Positions 16,499 through 24,816 of a DNA stretch of 64,000 nt are shown one piece after another (within the stretch, counting starts at the first letter, position 1; every line of letters starts with the position of its first letter). Source of the stretch: Arthrobacter globiformis (GTDB lineage Bacteria > Actinomycetota > Actinomycetes > Actinomycetales > Micrococcaceae); NCBI RefSeq assembly GCF_030818015.1, contig NZ_JAUSZX010000001.1:62001-126000 (forward strand). The letters run 5' to 3'. A model generated the notes under the pieces. It did not search any database. It was not told the DNA's origin and worked only from the letters and a program-made list of their open reading frames with translations. Both the position numbers and the translations under genes were made by a program.

Positions 16499-17935
16499 AT
16501 GTCCACCGACAAGCAGACAACCGCCAAAATCCCCAAGCGGGTGATCTGGCTGGCGCTTGCCGGCGCCGTGGGCGGCTTCCTGTTCGGCTTCGACTCCTCC
16601 GTGGTCAACGGCGCCGTGGATGCCATGAAGGACGAATTCGCGCTCAGTGAGGCCGTCACCGGTTTCGCCGTGGCAGTAGCATTGCTGGGCTGCGCAGCCG
16701 GCGCGTACCTGGCCGGCAAGGTGGCGGACCGCTACGGCCGCATCCCCGCGATGAAGCTTGGGGCACTGCTGTTCTTCATCAGCGCCATCGGGACCGGCTT
16801 CTGCCTCAGCGTCTGGGACCTCATTTTCTGGCGCCTGGTTGGCGGGCTCGGCATCGGCCTGGCCTCGGTCATCGCCCCGGCATACATCTCCGAAATCTCG
16901 CCCCGGCACGTCCGCGGCCGGCTCGCATCGCTGCAGCAGCTGGCCATCACCACGGGCATCTTCGCCGCCCTGCTGTCCGACGCACTGTTCGCTACCTCCG
17001 CCGGCGGCGCGCACCAGGCATTCTGGCTGGGCATCGAGGCCTGGCGCTGGATGTTCCTGGCCGCCGCCGTTCCGGCCGTGCTCTACGGCGTCATCGCGTT
17101 CACGCTGCCCGAGTCCCCGCGCTTCCTGGTGGTCCAGGGCAAGGAGGACCTGGCCCGTAAGGTCTTCGACTCCATCGCCCCGGATGAGGACACCGACCGC
17201 CACCTGCGCGAAATCCGCGAGGCCATCGAGGAGGACCAGCTCGCCGGCAGGAAGGGCTCCCTCCGCGGCAAGGCGTTCGGGCTGCAGGCCGTGGTCTGGA
17301 TCGGCATCACGCTGTCCGTCCTGCAGCAGTTCGTGGGCATCAACGTGATCTTCTACTACTCCACCACGCTCTGGAAGGCCGTGGGTTTCCAGGAGAAGGA
17401 CTCGCTGACCATCTCGGTGGCCACGTCCATCACCAACATCCTGGTCACGCTCGTGGCCATCGCCCTCGTGGACAGGATCGGCCGCCGCCCCATTCTGCTG
17501 GCCGGTTCCATCGGTATGGCCGTATCCCTCGGTGCCATGGCCCTGGCCTTCGCCTCGGCCACGGGCACCGGCTCCGACATCACGCTCCCCGGCGCCTGGG
17601 GCACCGTTGCCCTGGTGGCCGCGAACGTGTTCGTAATCAGCTTCGGAGCATCCTGGGGACCGCTGGTATGGGTCCTGCTGGGTGAGATCTTCCCGGCCCG
17701 GATCCGCGCCCGGGCGCTGGGCCTGGCCGCCGCCGCCCAGTGGATCGCCAACTTTGCCATCACGCTGAGCTTCCCCGTGATGGCCGCAGGCTCGCTGCCG
17801 CTGACGTACGCCATGTACGCACTCTTCGCGGCAGCCTCGTTCTTCTTCGTCATGTACAAGGTGCCGGAGACGAACGGCATGTCGCTGGAACAGGCTGAGA
17901 CCCTGTTTGTTCCGAAGGGGTCTGTCAAGGTCTGA
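16499..17935 (+). CDS. sugar porter family MFS transporter
   Basis: The product is 478 aa starting at ATG 16499 after AGGGAGAACC; the longer upstream frame lacks homology. The sugar-porter signatures are complete. There is GGFLFGFDSSVVNGA in helix 1, GKVADRYGRIP in loop 2-3, RLVGGLGIGLASVIAPAYISEISP with its PESPR partner (LPESPRFLV), QQFVGINVIFYYS in helix 7 and DRIGRRP in loop 8-9, then PETNG at the C-terminus. This is a proton/hexose- or inositol-type symporter. No catabolic gene is adjacent, so the sugar is unknown. A terminator with a T tract follows. Confidence 0.9.
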   Translation: MSTDKQTTAKIPKRVIWLALAGAVGGFLFGFDSSVVNGAVDAMKDEFALSEAVTGFAVAVALLGCAAGAYLAGKVADRYGRIPAMKLGALLFFISAIGTGFCLSVWDLIFWRLVGGLGIGLASVIAPAYISEISPRHVRGRLASLQQLAITTGIFAALLSDALFATSAGGAHQAFWLGIEAWRWMFLAAAVPAVLYGVIAFTLPESPRFLVVQGKEDLARKVFDSIAPDEDTDRHLREIREAIEEDQLAGRKGSLRGKAFGLQAVVWIGITLSVLQQFVGINVIFYYSTTLWKAVGFQEKDSLTISVATSITNILVTLVAIALVDRIGRRPILLAGSIGMAVSLGAMALAFASATGTGSDITLPGAWGTVALVAANVFVISFGASWGPLVWVLLGEIFPARIRARALGLAAAAQWIANFAITLSFPVMAAGSLPLTYAMYALFAAASFFFVMYKVPETNGMSLEQAETLFVPKGSVKV

Positions 17936-17965
17936 CCGGCTCTTGGCTCCTCCGGCATGAAACGG

Positions 17966-18014
17966 AAGACGCCCATGTTCCCTGCGGACTGTGTCCCGGG
18001 AACGTGGGCGTCTT
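17966..18014 (+). terminator. intrinsic terminator after the sugar porter gene
   Basis: AAGACGCCCATGTTCCC (17966-17982) pairs with GGGAACGTGGGCGTCTT (17998-18014) with one mismatch, followed by TTGTTTT. It lies between convergent genes. Confidence 0.75.
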
Positions 18015-18052
18015 TTGTTTTCTGCGCACCTTGGGATTGACGGGCTCCCGGC

Positions 18053-19279
18053 TCAGACCACGTGCGGTTCATGGGCGGCGAGATAGCGCCGCCCGCCGGC
18101 CACCACAGCCATGGCGACGATCATTGCCACCGCGCCGGCGAAGAACGGCACCTGCGGCCCGAAGTGCTCGCCAAGCTGCGCAGCTGCAAAGGGCGCCAGG
18201 GCGCCGCCCATCCAGCGGACGAAGTTGTACCCAGCCGAGGCGACCGGGCGCGGCGAGTCCGAGACACCCATCGCCAGCTCGGTGTAGATGGTGTTGTTGA
18301 TGCCCAGCAGCGCCCCGGAGGCCACCACGAGCGCAACAACGGCCGGCACGGAGTGACCCGCAGCCAGGCCTAAACCTGCCAGGTCCAGCATCAGCAGGCC
18401 AAGCGTGCCGAGGAGCACCTTCGTGGCGCCGAAACGGTTCTGCAGCGCCGGGGCCACGAAGACCGAAAAGACGGCGACGGCGACACCCCAGCCGAAGAAC
18501 ACCCCGCCGATGCCATACGCGTCCATGCCCAGGATAAACGGGGTGAAGGCGAGCACGGTGAAAAAGCCGTAGTTGTAGAACAGGCCGCTGGCCGCCGTCG
18601 TCCGCAGTCCCTTGTTGCCCAGGGCCCGCAGCGGATCGGCCAGGCTTACCTTGCGGGCGGGCAACGGGGTTTTCGGAAGCAGCGCGGTGAGTGCAATGAA
18701 GGCCGCCGCCATCAGCGCGGCCGTGCCGAAGAACGGGGCGCGCCACTGCCAGCCTCCGAGGAGGGCGCCGAGGAGTGGCCCCAGCGAGATGCCCAGACCC
18801 AGTGCGGCCTCATAGAGGATGATCGCCGTGCCCGCGCCGCCGCTGGCCACGCCGACAATGACGGCGAGCGCGGTGGCCACAAAGAGTGCGTTGCCGAGCC
18901 CCCATCCCGCGCGGAATCCAACCAGTTCGCCGACGCTGCCGGACATGCCGGAGAGCGAGGAGAACACCACGATCACGGCCAGCCCGGCCAGCAGGGTGCG
19001 CTTTCCGCCGATGCGCGACGAGACGAAACCGGTGAGGAGCATGGCCACCGCGGTGACCAGGAAATAGCTGGTGAAAAGCAGTGAGACCTGGCTGGGGCTG
19101 GCGTCCAGGTTCTTGGCGATGGCCGGCAGGATGGGATCCACCAGGCCGATGCCCATGAACGCGAACACTGCCGCGAGCGCCGTGGCCCAGACCGCTTTGG
19201 GCTGCTTGAGGAATGAGGCCTTCTCAGCCTCAAGAGTGGATTGTGGTGCCGGCAGGGTGTCTGCGAGCTGGCCGTCCAT
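18053..19279 (-). CDS. MFS drug-efflux transporter in a MarR operon
   Basis: The product is 408 aa with twelve membrane segments. Helix 1 reads FAFMGIGLVDPILPAIAKNL, the signature of DHA1-type drug efflux proteins, with motif A as TGFVSSRIGGKRTLL and the efflux motif C region GIGLGISLGP-like (EAALGLGISLGPLLGALLGG). It lies 62 bp downstream of a marR gene on the same strand. Two perfect operators sit before that gene, so the pair is probably an autoregulated, inducer-responsive efflux operon. The GC-rich C-terminus ends in HEPHVV. Confidence 0.85.
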   Translation of the reverse strand: MDGQLADTLPAPQSTLEAEKASFLKQPKAVWATALAAVFAFMGIGLVDPILPAIAKNLDASPSQVSLLFTSYFLVTAVAMLLTGFVSSRIGGKRTLLAGLAVIVVFSSLSGMSGSVGELVGFRAGWGLGNALFVATALAVIVGVASGGAGTAIILYEAALGLGISLGPLLGALLGGWQWRAPFFGTAALMAAAFIALTALLPKTPLPARKVSLADPLRALGNKGLRTTAASGLFYNYGFFTVLAFTPFILGMDAYGIGGVFFGWGVAVAVFSVFVAPALQNRFGATKVLLGTLGLLMLDLAGLGLAAGHSVPAVVALVVASGALLGINNTIYTELAMGVSDSPRPVASAGYNFVRWMGGALAPFAAAQLGEHFGPQVPFFAGAVAMIVAMAVVAGGRRYLAAHEPHVV

Positions 19280-19341
19280 GGAAGGAACTCCTAAGTGTCG
19301 CTGTTTCAGTTCTGAGTCGCTTGCCAGTTTTGAAGCGCTTG

Positions 19342-19785
19342 TCAGTTATGGAGGGTGCTGTTGATCTTTTCGATGACCGGGAGGGCCGCCGCCAGGGAGC
19401 GCCTTTCATCATCGGTAAGGGATTCGAGAATGCCGGCCATCACGGCGTTCCGGCGCCGGTTGGCGGATTCGACGGCGTCACGGCCTTGGGCGGTCAGCAC
19501 AACGCGGACCGCCCGGGAGTCGTCCGGGTCCGCTTCCCGGCGGGCCAGTCCTGCCCGCTCGAGCTTAATGACCTGCTCGGTGGCACTGGGCACCCTGACG
19601 CCAAGGTTCCTGGCGATCTCGCCCACCCGGACGCCGTCCTCGAGCAGCATTTTGAGCGTGCTCAGCTGGGCGGCGCTCAGTTCACCGTCCGCATCGAGGC
19701 GCCGGACCAGGTACACGCTGTGCCGAAGCGCCTCGCGGAAGTCCTGCGCAAGCTCCTGCAGTGCGGGGGCATTCTTTGTTTCCAT
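19342..19785 (-). CDS. MarR family regulator of the adjacent efflux transporter
   Basis: The product is 147 aa. The winged helix is visible in AAQLSTLKMLLEDGVRVGEIARNLGVRVPSATEQVIKLERAGLARREADPDDSRAVRVVLT, including the conserved wing D-x-R of MarR proteins. The flanking helices form the dimer interface. The ATG lies 2 bp from the first of two tandem TTAGG-N3-CCTAA sites, and there is no Shine-Dalgarno. The transcript is therefore probably leaderless or nearly so, with the repressor sitting on its own promoter. Confidence 0.9.
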   Translation of the reverse strand: METKNAPALQELAQDFREALRHSVYLVRRLDADGELSAAQLSTLKMLLEDGVRVGEIARNLGVRVPSATEQVIKLERAGLARREADPDDSRAVRVVLTAQGRDAVESANRRRNAVMAGILESLTDDERRSLAAALPVIEKINSTLHN

Positions 19786-19787
19786 AC

Positions 19788-19816
19788 TTAGGTAGCCTAA
19801 TAGTTAGGACGCCTAA
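19788..19816. promoter_or_regulatory. two tandem MarR operators
   Basis: TTAGGTAGCCTAA (19788-19800) and TTAGGACGCCTAA (19804-19816) are both perfect 5-3-5 palindromes with centres 16 bp apart. They lie directly before marR and overlap a TAGGCT hexamer that could be the -10. Confidence 0.7.
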
Positions 19817-19824
19817 ATGCAATG

Positions 19825-19901
19825 GGTGCGCCACCGTCCTGCTTTAGCAGTGACTCGTGGCAGTCGAGTCCGGGACCTTCGACTACACGGTGGCACGCAC
19901 C
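19825..19901. other. 77-nt structured segment after the HxlR gene
   Basis: GGTGCG...CCACCGT at 19825-19837 pairs with ACGGTGG...CGCACC at 19887-19901, with a 2-nt bulge, enclosing smaller repeats of GACTC/GAGTC. It begins 16 bp past the HxlR stop. It may act as a terminator. It does not satisfy tRNA arm rules. Confidence 0.35.
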
Positions 19902-19916
19902 GCCTAGGGCTGCTGC

Positions 19917-20297
19917 CTAGCTCGCCGGACGGTTCACGATCGCCTCGGCGTGCTCGGCCACCCAGGCGACGAGGGGAAGCAGCAGGGCACCCAATTCCTC
20001 CCCGCGGCCGGTCAGGCTGTAGTCCACGCGAGGAGGAATGACGGGCTGGGCCTCTCGGCGGACGAAGCCGTCGGCTTCGAGGGTCTTCAATGTCTGGGCG
20101 AGCATTTTCTCGCTGATGCCCTCGGCCCGGCGGCGGAGTTCGCTCCAGCGCTGGGGACCCTCTGACAGGGCAACCAGGAGCAGCACGCCCCACTTGCTGG
20201 TGACATGGTCCAGGACGGTCCGGCTGGGGCATCCGGCGGGAAAGATCCCGTCGGCGAAGGGAAACGCGGCGACCTTGGCTGGGGTACTTACCTTCAT
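19917..20297 (-). CDS. HxlR family winged-helix regulator
   Basis: The product is 126 aa. The signature CPSRTVLDHVTSKWGVLLL is followed by ALSEGPQRWSELRRRAEGISEKMLAQTLKTLEADGFVRREA and ends with the wing PPRVDYSLTGRGEEL. A single N-terminal Cys in GCPS corresponds to the redox-sensing cysteine of YodB/QorR-type members. It is divergent from an NAD(P)-binding oxidoreductase of the QOR2 type, and the 96-bp gap contains GTAC-rich repeats. Redox or quinone control of the neighbour is therefore the likely role. Confidence 0.9.
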   Translation of the reverse strand: MKVSTPAKVAAFPFADGIFPAGCPSRTVLDHVTSKWGVLLLVALSEGPQRWSELRRRAEGISEKMLAQTLKTLEADGFVRREAQPVIPPRVDYSLTGRGEELGALLLPLVAWVAEHAEAIVNRPAS

Positions 20298-20300
20298 GAC

Positions 20301-20325
20301 AGTACCTTACCTGAAAGTGCGTACT
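20301..20325. promoter_or_regulatory. candidate HxlR operator in the divergent promoter
   Basis: AGTAC at 20301-20305 and GTACT at 20321-20325 are inverted arms 15 bp apart. A further GGTACTTACC half-site lies at 20283-20292 over the hxlR start. GTAC-containing repeats are typical of HxlR/QorR binding sites. Confidence 0.45.
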
Positions 20326-20393
20326 CTCTTTTGGGAAGTAATCCAGACGGGACCGGGTTGGCACCACTGACAGTCACCCCAGAAAGGACCACA

Positions 20394-21272
20394 ATGACCA
20401 TCGTCATCACCGGAGCCACCGGCCAGCTCGGCCGCCTCGTCGTCGAAGAACTGCTCGAAAGCGGCCTGCCCGCGGAGCAGATCGTGGCCGCAGGCCGTAC
20501 CGTGGACAGGATCGCGGACCTCAGCCAGCGCGGCGTCCAGGTCCGCTCCATCGATTACAGCCAACCCGAGTCGCTGCGGCAGGCGTTCGCCGGCGCGGAC
20601 AAGGTCCTGCTCGTCTCCGGCAGCGAGGTGGGCCAGCGCATTGAGCAGCACCGCAACGCGATCGAAGCGGCCAGGGACGCCGACGTTGGACTAATCGCCT
20701 ACACCAGCGTCGCCAACGCGGACACCACCGCCATGAAGCTGGCCGATGAGCACATCGCTACTGAAGGGATCCTCCGGGACTCCGGCGTCCCCTTCGTCCT
20801 GCTCCGCAACGGCTGGTACCTGGAGAACTACACAGGCCAGCTCCCGGTTCAGGTCCAGCATGGCGCCGTGCTCGGCAGCGCCGGCGACGGCCGGGTGAGC
20901 GCGGCCGCCCGGGCCGACTACGCGGCGGCGGCAGCGGCGGTCCTGCTCCGGGATGACCAGGGCGGCAAGGTCTACGAGCTGGGCGGCGACGACGCCTTCA
21001 CTCTCAGTGAGCTGGCCGGGGAAGTCAGCGCGGCGTCCGGAACGCCGGTGACGTATAACGATCTGCCGGCGGAGAAGTACACCCAGGTCCTGGTGGAAGC
21101 CGGGCTGCCGGAGCCCTACGCGGCTATCCTGGCGGACAGTGACCTCGGCATCGCGCGTGGCGACCTCCTCGTCACCAGCGGTGACCTGAGCGCCCTGCTC
21201 GGCCGCCCCACAACGCCGCTGCGCGAGGCCGTCCAAGCCGCCGCCGCTGCAGTGAGCCCCCAGGCGAGCTAG
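20394..21272 (+). CDS. NAD(P)-binding oxidoreductase, quinone reductase 2 / NmrA-like
   Basis: The product is 292 aa starting at ATG 20394 after AGAAAGGACC; the longer upstream frame runs through the operator region. The Rossmann motif TGATGQLGRLVVEELL lies at residues 6-21. The SDR-like core includes VLLVSGSEVGQRIEQHRNAIEAARDADVGLIAYTS and the substrate-side GWYLENYTG. This matches atypical SDRs of the QOR2/azoreductase-like group that reduce quinones with NADPH. Its divergent HxlR neighbour with a putative redox Cys supports induction by electrophiles. Confidence 0.85.
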   Translation: MTIVITGATGQLGRLVVEELLESGLPAEQIVAAGRTVDRIADLSQRGVQVRSIDYSQPESLRQAFAGADKVLLVSGSEVGQRIEQHRNAIEAARDADVGLIAYTSVANADTTAMKLADEHIATEGILRDSGVPFVLLRNGWYLENYTGQLPVQVQHGAVLGSAGDGRVSAAARADYAAAAAAVLLRDDQGGKVYELGGDDAFTLSELAGEVSAASGTPVTYNDLPAEKYTQVLVEAGLPEPYAAILADSDLGIARGDLLVTSGDLSALLGRPTTPLREAVQAAAAAVSPQAS

Positions 21273-21306
21273 CCACCTCAAGCCCGACTTCCAAACGCTC
21301 CCGCAG

Positions 21307-21483
21307 ATCCTGCAGGTTTTTCGGTGACCCTTCATCACGTCCTGCAGGTTTTCTTCAAACCCTTCCTCACTTGGCGCAGGCAGGTCTGGCCTGACCGGCA
21401 CCGAGTGCGGAAGCGTTGCGGCGAAGGCAGCAGGACGTGAGGCAGCGTCGGGAAAAAAGCGGCAGGACGTGAGGAAGCGTCTG
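21307..21483. repeat. inverted clusters of a 32-33 nt repeat between convergent genes
   Basis: Read on the minus strand, 21307-21370 contains two full copies and one part copy of a unit of the form GTGA(G/T)GAAGGGT...AAAACCTGCAGGAC. Read on the plus strand, 21425-21483 contains two more copies, GCAGGACGTGAGGCAGCGTC...AAAAAAGCGGCAGGAC and GTGAGGAAGCGTC. The two clusters are therefore in opposite orientation with about 55 bp between them. No protein is predicted. The rest of the 21273-21593 gap is a strong hairpin. Confidence 0.7.
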
Positions 21484-21496
21484 AATGAAGCCGGAT

Positions 21497-21543
21497 AAAC
21501 GCATGACGCCGGAACCCAGTTTGGGTTCCGGCGTCATGCGTTT
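21497..21543. terminator. bidirectional terminator with a 22-bp perfect stem
   Basis: The arms 21497-21518 and 21522-21543 are perfectly complementary around a 3-nt loop. The outer stem begins with AAAC and ends with GTTT, which gives a short T run in both directions. It separates the convergent oxidoreductase and mtlD genes. Confidence 0.85.
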
Positions 21544-21593
21544 CGTTGTGTTCAGTTTCGTCGTGTCCGCCGTGCAGCAGGGCCGCGGGGAGG

Positions 21594-22757
21594 CTACGCC
21601 GGGGCGGCGACGTCCTCCGCCTTGCGCTCCTCGACCAGGCCGCAGACCGCGGCGAAGAGTGGGTGGTCCTGCGCCAGCCCGGTGATGCGCTCCGTGGCGG
21701 CGGCAGGTTCGGAGTCCGCCAGGATCTGGCCCAGCTCGACGGCCTCGGCGTCGGCCGGATCGTTGAACCGCAAGGCTGCTGCGATCGCCCCGAGCAGTGC
21801 CTCGGGGACAATCCCGCGTTCGGCAAGTTCCGCAGCCGGGCCGATGAACCGTTCGTGCCGGCTGAGCTTGCGCAGCGGCGCGCGCCCTACGCGGTGCACC
21901 GTGTCCGGCAGGTGCGGGTTGGTGAAGCGGGCCAGGATCTTCTGGACGTAGGCCTCCTGCTCGTCGTAGCTGAAGCCGTGCTTGGACACGAGCAGCTGCT
22001 TGGTCTCGTCGAGCACGGCGCGCACGTCGGCGGCAACGTCCTCGTCGGCCATGGCGTCGGAGATCTTCTCCAGCCCGGCTTCGAAGCCGAAGTACGCCGC
22101 GGACGCGTGCCCCGTGTTCACCGTGAACAGCTTGCGCTCGATGTAGGGGCCGAGCTCGTCCACGAAGGTGGCGCCGGGAATCACCGGGCCGGCACCGCCA
22201 AAGGGCGTCCGGTCGATGACCCACTCGTAGAACGTCTCCACCGTGACGTCCAGGCCCTGGCCCGGTTCCTGGTTGGGCACGATCCGGTCCACGGCAGTGT
22301 TGGCGAATACAGCCGTGTCCTGCAGTGATCCCGCGGCCTCATCCCAGCACTCCACGATCGACTCGCGCAGGATGTCCGTGGCGTTGATGGCGTTCTCGCA
22401 GGCCATCACCTGCAGCGGCGGCAGCCCCGGAGCCCGGGCTGCAATTCCCTTGGCGATCGCGGGGGCCAAGAACTTGAGGATATGCGGCCCCACCGCGGTG
22501 GTGACGATGTCCGCCGTCGCGATTTCCTCGATGAGCTGCGGCTCCTGGGTGCCGGAGTTGACCGCCCGGAAGTTGTCCACCGTGCGGACGGCGGGGTTCT
22601 CCCCCACCTCGTGCACGCTGTAGCTGTCCGCGGCGGCGAGCTGGGTGATCAGGGCGTCGGCAACGTCCGCGAACACCACCTCATACCCGGCATCGTGCAG
22701 CAGCAGTCCTACGAACCCCCGGCCGATGTTGCCGGCTCCAAAATGTACAGCCTTCAC
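21594..22757 (-). CDS. mtlD: mannitol-1-phosphate 5-dehydrogenase
   Basis: The product is 387 aa and starts at GTG 22757, which overlaps the TAG stop of mtlA by one base, so translation is coupled. The N-terminus MKAVHFGAGNIGRGFVGLLL is the NAD-binding motif of polyol-specific long-chain dehydrogenases. The catalytic region contains KLFTVNTGHASAAYFGFEAG with the family's Lys and Asn, followed by His. It oxidises mannitol 1-phosphate, the product of the PTS permease encoded just upstream, to fructose 6-phosphate. The length is normal for MtlD (about 380 aa). Confidence 0.96.
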   Translation of the reverse strand: MKAVHFGAGNIGRGFVGLLLHDAGYEVVFADVADALITQLAAADSYSVHEVGENPAVRTVDNFRAVNSGTQEPQLIEEIATADIVTTAVGPHILKFLAPAIAKGIAARAPGLPPLQVMACENAINATDILRESIVECWDEAAGSLQDTAVFANTAVDRIVPNQEPGQGLDVTVETFYEWVIDRTPFGGAGPVIPGATFVDELGPYIERKLFTVNTGHASAAYFGFEAGLEKISDAMADEDVAADVRAVLDETKQLLVSKHGFSYDEQEAYVQKILARFTNPHLPDTVHRVGRAPLRKLSRHERFIGPAAELAERGIVPEALLGAIAAALRFNDPADAEAVELGQILADSEPAAATERITGLAQDHPLFAAVCGLVEERKAEDVAAPA

Positions 22758-24763
22758 TATGCGTTGACCTTTCCGAACAGCTCCAGGACTTCGTCCACGG
22801 TTGACGCCGCCTCAAGCTGCGCCACCTGCGCCTTGTTCGTGAAGACCTTGGCGATCGAGGACAGGATGTGCAGGTGCTCGTTGTTGACACCGGCCACGCC
22901 CACCACGAACTTGACCTGCTTCCCGTTCCAGTCGATGCCCTCGGGGTAGCGGACCACCGAGACGGCCGACTTCCTGATATGGTCCTTCGCGGCGTTGGTG
23001 CCGTGCGGGATCGCGAGGAAGCTGCCCATGTACGTGGACACGGACTCCTCGCGCTCGTGCATCGCGAGGATGTAGTCGTTGTCCACGGCGCCGCGCGCCA
23101 GCAGCAGCTGGCCCGCCTCGTCGATGGCGGCATCCCGGGTGGATGCGGAGCCGTGGAGGACCACGCTCTCCGGCACCAGGATGTCCGACGGCGCTGCGCC
23201 GGTTTCGGGGGCAGCGGTGGTTTCGGGGGTGGTTGCTGCCGCAGTAGCGGCCCCGGCCGCAGGAGCGCCCGCTTCTTCCGCGTTGCTGCGCTGGACCAGC
23301 TCCACGATCTCGTCATAGCGCGGGCTGTTCATGAAGTTGTCCACGGAGACGTGGACGGCACTGGCCGTAGCAGGCTTGGCACGCTCGGTAAGGTCCTGGT
23401 GCGTGACCACGACGTCGTACGTGTCGCCGAGGTTGGCGATGGACGCGTTGGTGACGTTGACTTCCGGGAACCCGGCAGCCTTGATCTTGTTGCGCAGGAC
23501 GGAGGCGCCCATGGCGCTGGAGCCCATGCCGGCGTCGCAAGCGAACACGATGTTCTTGATGGGGCCGGTCAGGACGCCCACTCCGCCACCGGCGCCTGCC
23601 CCGGTGAGGGTGGAAGCGACGGAGCTCTTCTTGCCCTTCATCTCCTCCATCCGGCTGGTGGCTGCGCTGAGGTCGTCCTCGTCGCTATGGCGCGTCGTGC
23701 GCAGGATCACCGAGGCGACCAGGAAGGACGCCGTGGCGGCGAGCAGAACCGAGAGGGCAACCCCGAGGTAGCTGTCACGGGCAGTTTGGGCGAATACCGC
23801 AAAGATGGATCCCGGAGCGGCCGGGGCAACCAGGCCGGCGCCCGTGACGGCAAGGGTGGCGATGCCGGTCATGCCGCCGGCGATCGCTGCCAGGATCAGC
23901 AGCGGGCGCATGAGGACGTAAGGGAAGTAGATCTCATGGATTCCGCCGAGGAACTGGATGATGGCAGCGCCGGGAGCGGAAGCCTTCGCCGCACCGCGGC
24001 CGAAGAACATGTAGGCCAGCAGGATACCGAAGCCCGGGCCGGGGTTGGCCTCCAGCAGGAAGAGGATGGATTTGCCCTGCTCCAGCGACTGCTGGACGCC
24101 CAGCGGGGTCAGCACGCCATGGTTGATGGCGTTGTTCAGGAAGAGGACCTTGGCCGGTTCGATGAAGATGGAGGTCAGCGGAAGCAGGCCGTTGTTCACC
24201 AGGAACTGGACGAAGTTGCCGGCAGCCGTGCTGAACGCCGTCACCAGCGGCGAGATGCCGTAGAAGCCCAGCATGGCCAGCAGTGCGCCCCAGATTCCGG
24301 CGGAGAAGTTGTTCACCAGCATCTCGAAGCCCGGGCGGATCTTGCCGTGCCAGATCGCGTCGAGCTTCTTCATGGTCCAGCCACCAAGCGGGCCCATGAT
24401 CATGGCGCCGATGAACATCGGGATGCCTGCGCCCACGATCACGCCCATGGTGCCGATGGCGCCGACGACGCCACCCCGGACGTCATAGACCATCTTGCCG
24501 CCGGTGTAGCCGATCAGGAGCGGCAGCAGGTAGGTGATCATGGGGCCAACGAGGCCAACGTTGGGCGCGCCCGCCGCGTTGGTGCCGAACCCGCCCAGTG
24601 CCGCAACGGGGATCCAGCCTTTCTCGATGAAGAGGGCTGTGATGAGCCCCCAGGCGATAAAGGCGCCGATGTTGGGCATGATCATGCCGGACAGGAACGT
24701 CCCGAACCTCTGGACGTGCACCCGCGCACTGGTTTTGGGTTTTGCAACTGTCTCTGTTGCCAT
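22757..24763 (-). CDS. mtlA: PTS mannitol transporter, fused IICBA
   Basis: The product is 668 aa and starts at ATG 24763 behind AGGAAAT. Domain order is IIC (about 10-345, polytopic, with the GGIHEIYFPYVLM motif), IIB (about 390-500, phosphorylated Cys409 in FACDAGMGSS) and IIA (about 525-665, phosphorylated His587 in AIPHGTN). An Ala/Thr-rich linker joins IIB to IIA. All three domains look intact, so it should import and phosphorylate mannitol with only EI and HPr needed. It is the second gene of a TetR-mtlA-mtlD operon. EI is encoded divergently, but no HPr gene is present in the window. Confidence 0.96.
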   Translation of the reverse strand: MATETVAKPKTSARVHVQRFGTFLSGMIMPNIGAFIAWGLITALFIEKGWIPVAALGGFGTNAAGAPNVGLVGPMITYLLPLLIGYTGGKMVYDVRGGVVGAIGTMGVIVGAGIPMFIGAMIMGPLGGWTMKKLDAIWHGKIRPGFEMLVNNFSAGIWGALLAMLGFYGISPLVTAFSTAAGNFVQFLVNNGLLPLTSIFIEPAKVLFLNNAINHGVLTPLGVQQSLEQGKSILFLLEANPGPGFGILLAYMFFGRGAAKASAPGAAIIQFLGGIHEIYFPYVLMRPLLILAAIAGGMTGIATLAVTGAGLVAPAAPGSIFAVFAQTARDSYLGVALSVLLAATASFLVASVILRTTRHSDEDDLSAATSRMEEMKGKKSSVASTLTGAGAGGGVGVLTGPIKNIVFACDAGMGSSAMGASVLRNKIKAAGFPEVNVTNASIANLGDTYDVVVTHQDLTERAKPATASAVHVSVDNFMNSPRYDEIVELVQRSNAEEAGAPAAGAATAAATTPETTAAPETGAAPSDILVPESVVLHGSASTRDAAIDEAGQLLLARGAVDNDYILAMHEREESVSTYMGSFLAIPHGTNAAKDHIRKSAVSVVRYPEGIDWNGKQVKFVVGVAGVNNEHLHILSSIAKVFTNKAQVAQLEAASTVDEVLELFGKVNA

Positions 24764-24816
24764 CTGATTTCCTAACGTGGTCCCTGCGGCACCGCAGGAT
24801 AGTCCGATAGTTTCGT

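Noticed and set aside
19825..19901. Possible tRNA because of size and complementary ends
   Set aside because: There is no T-loop consensus, no anticodon arm of five pairs and no CCA context.
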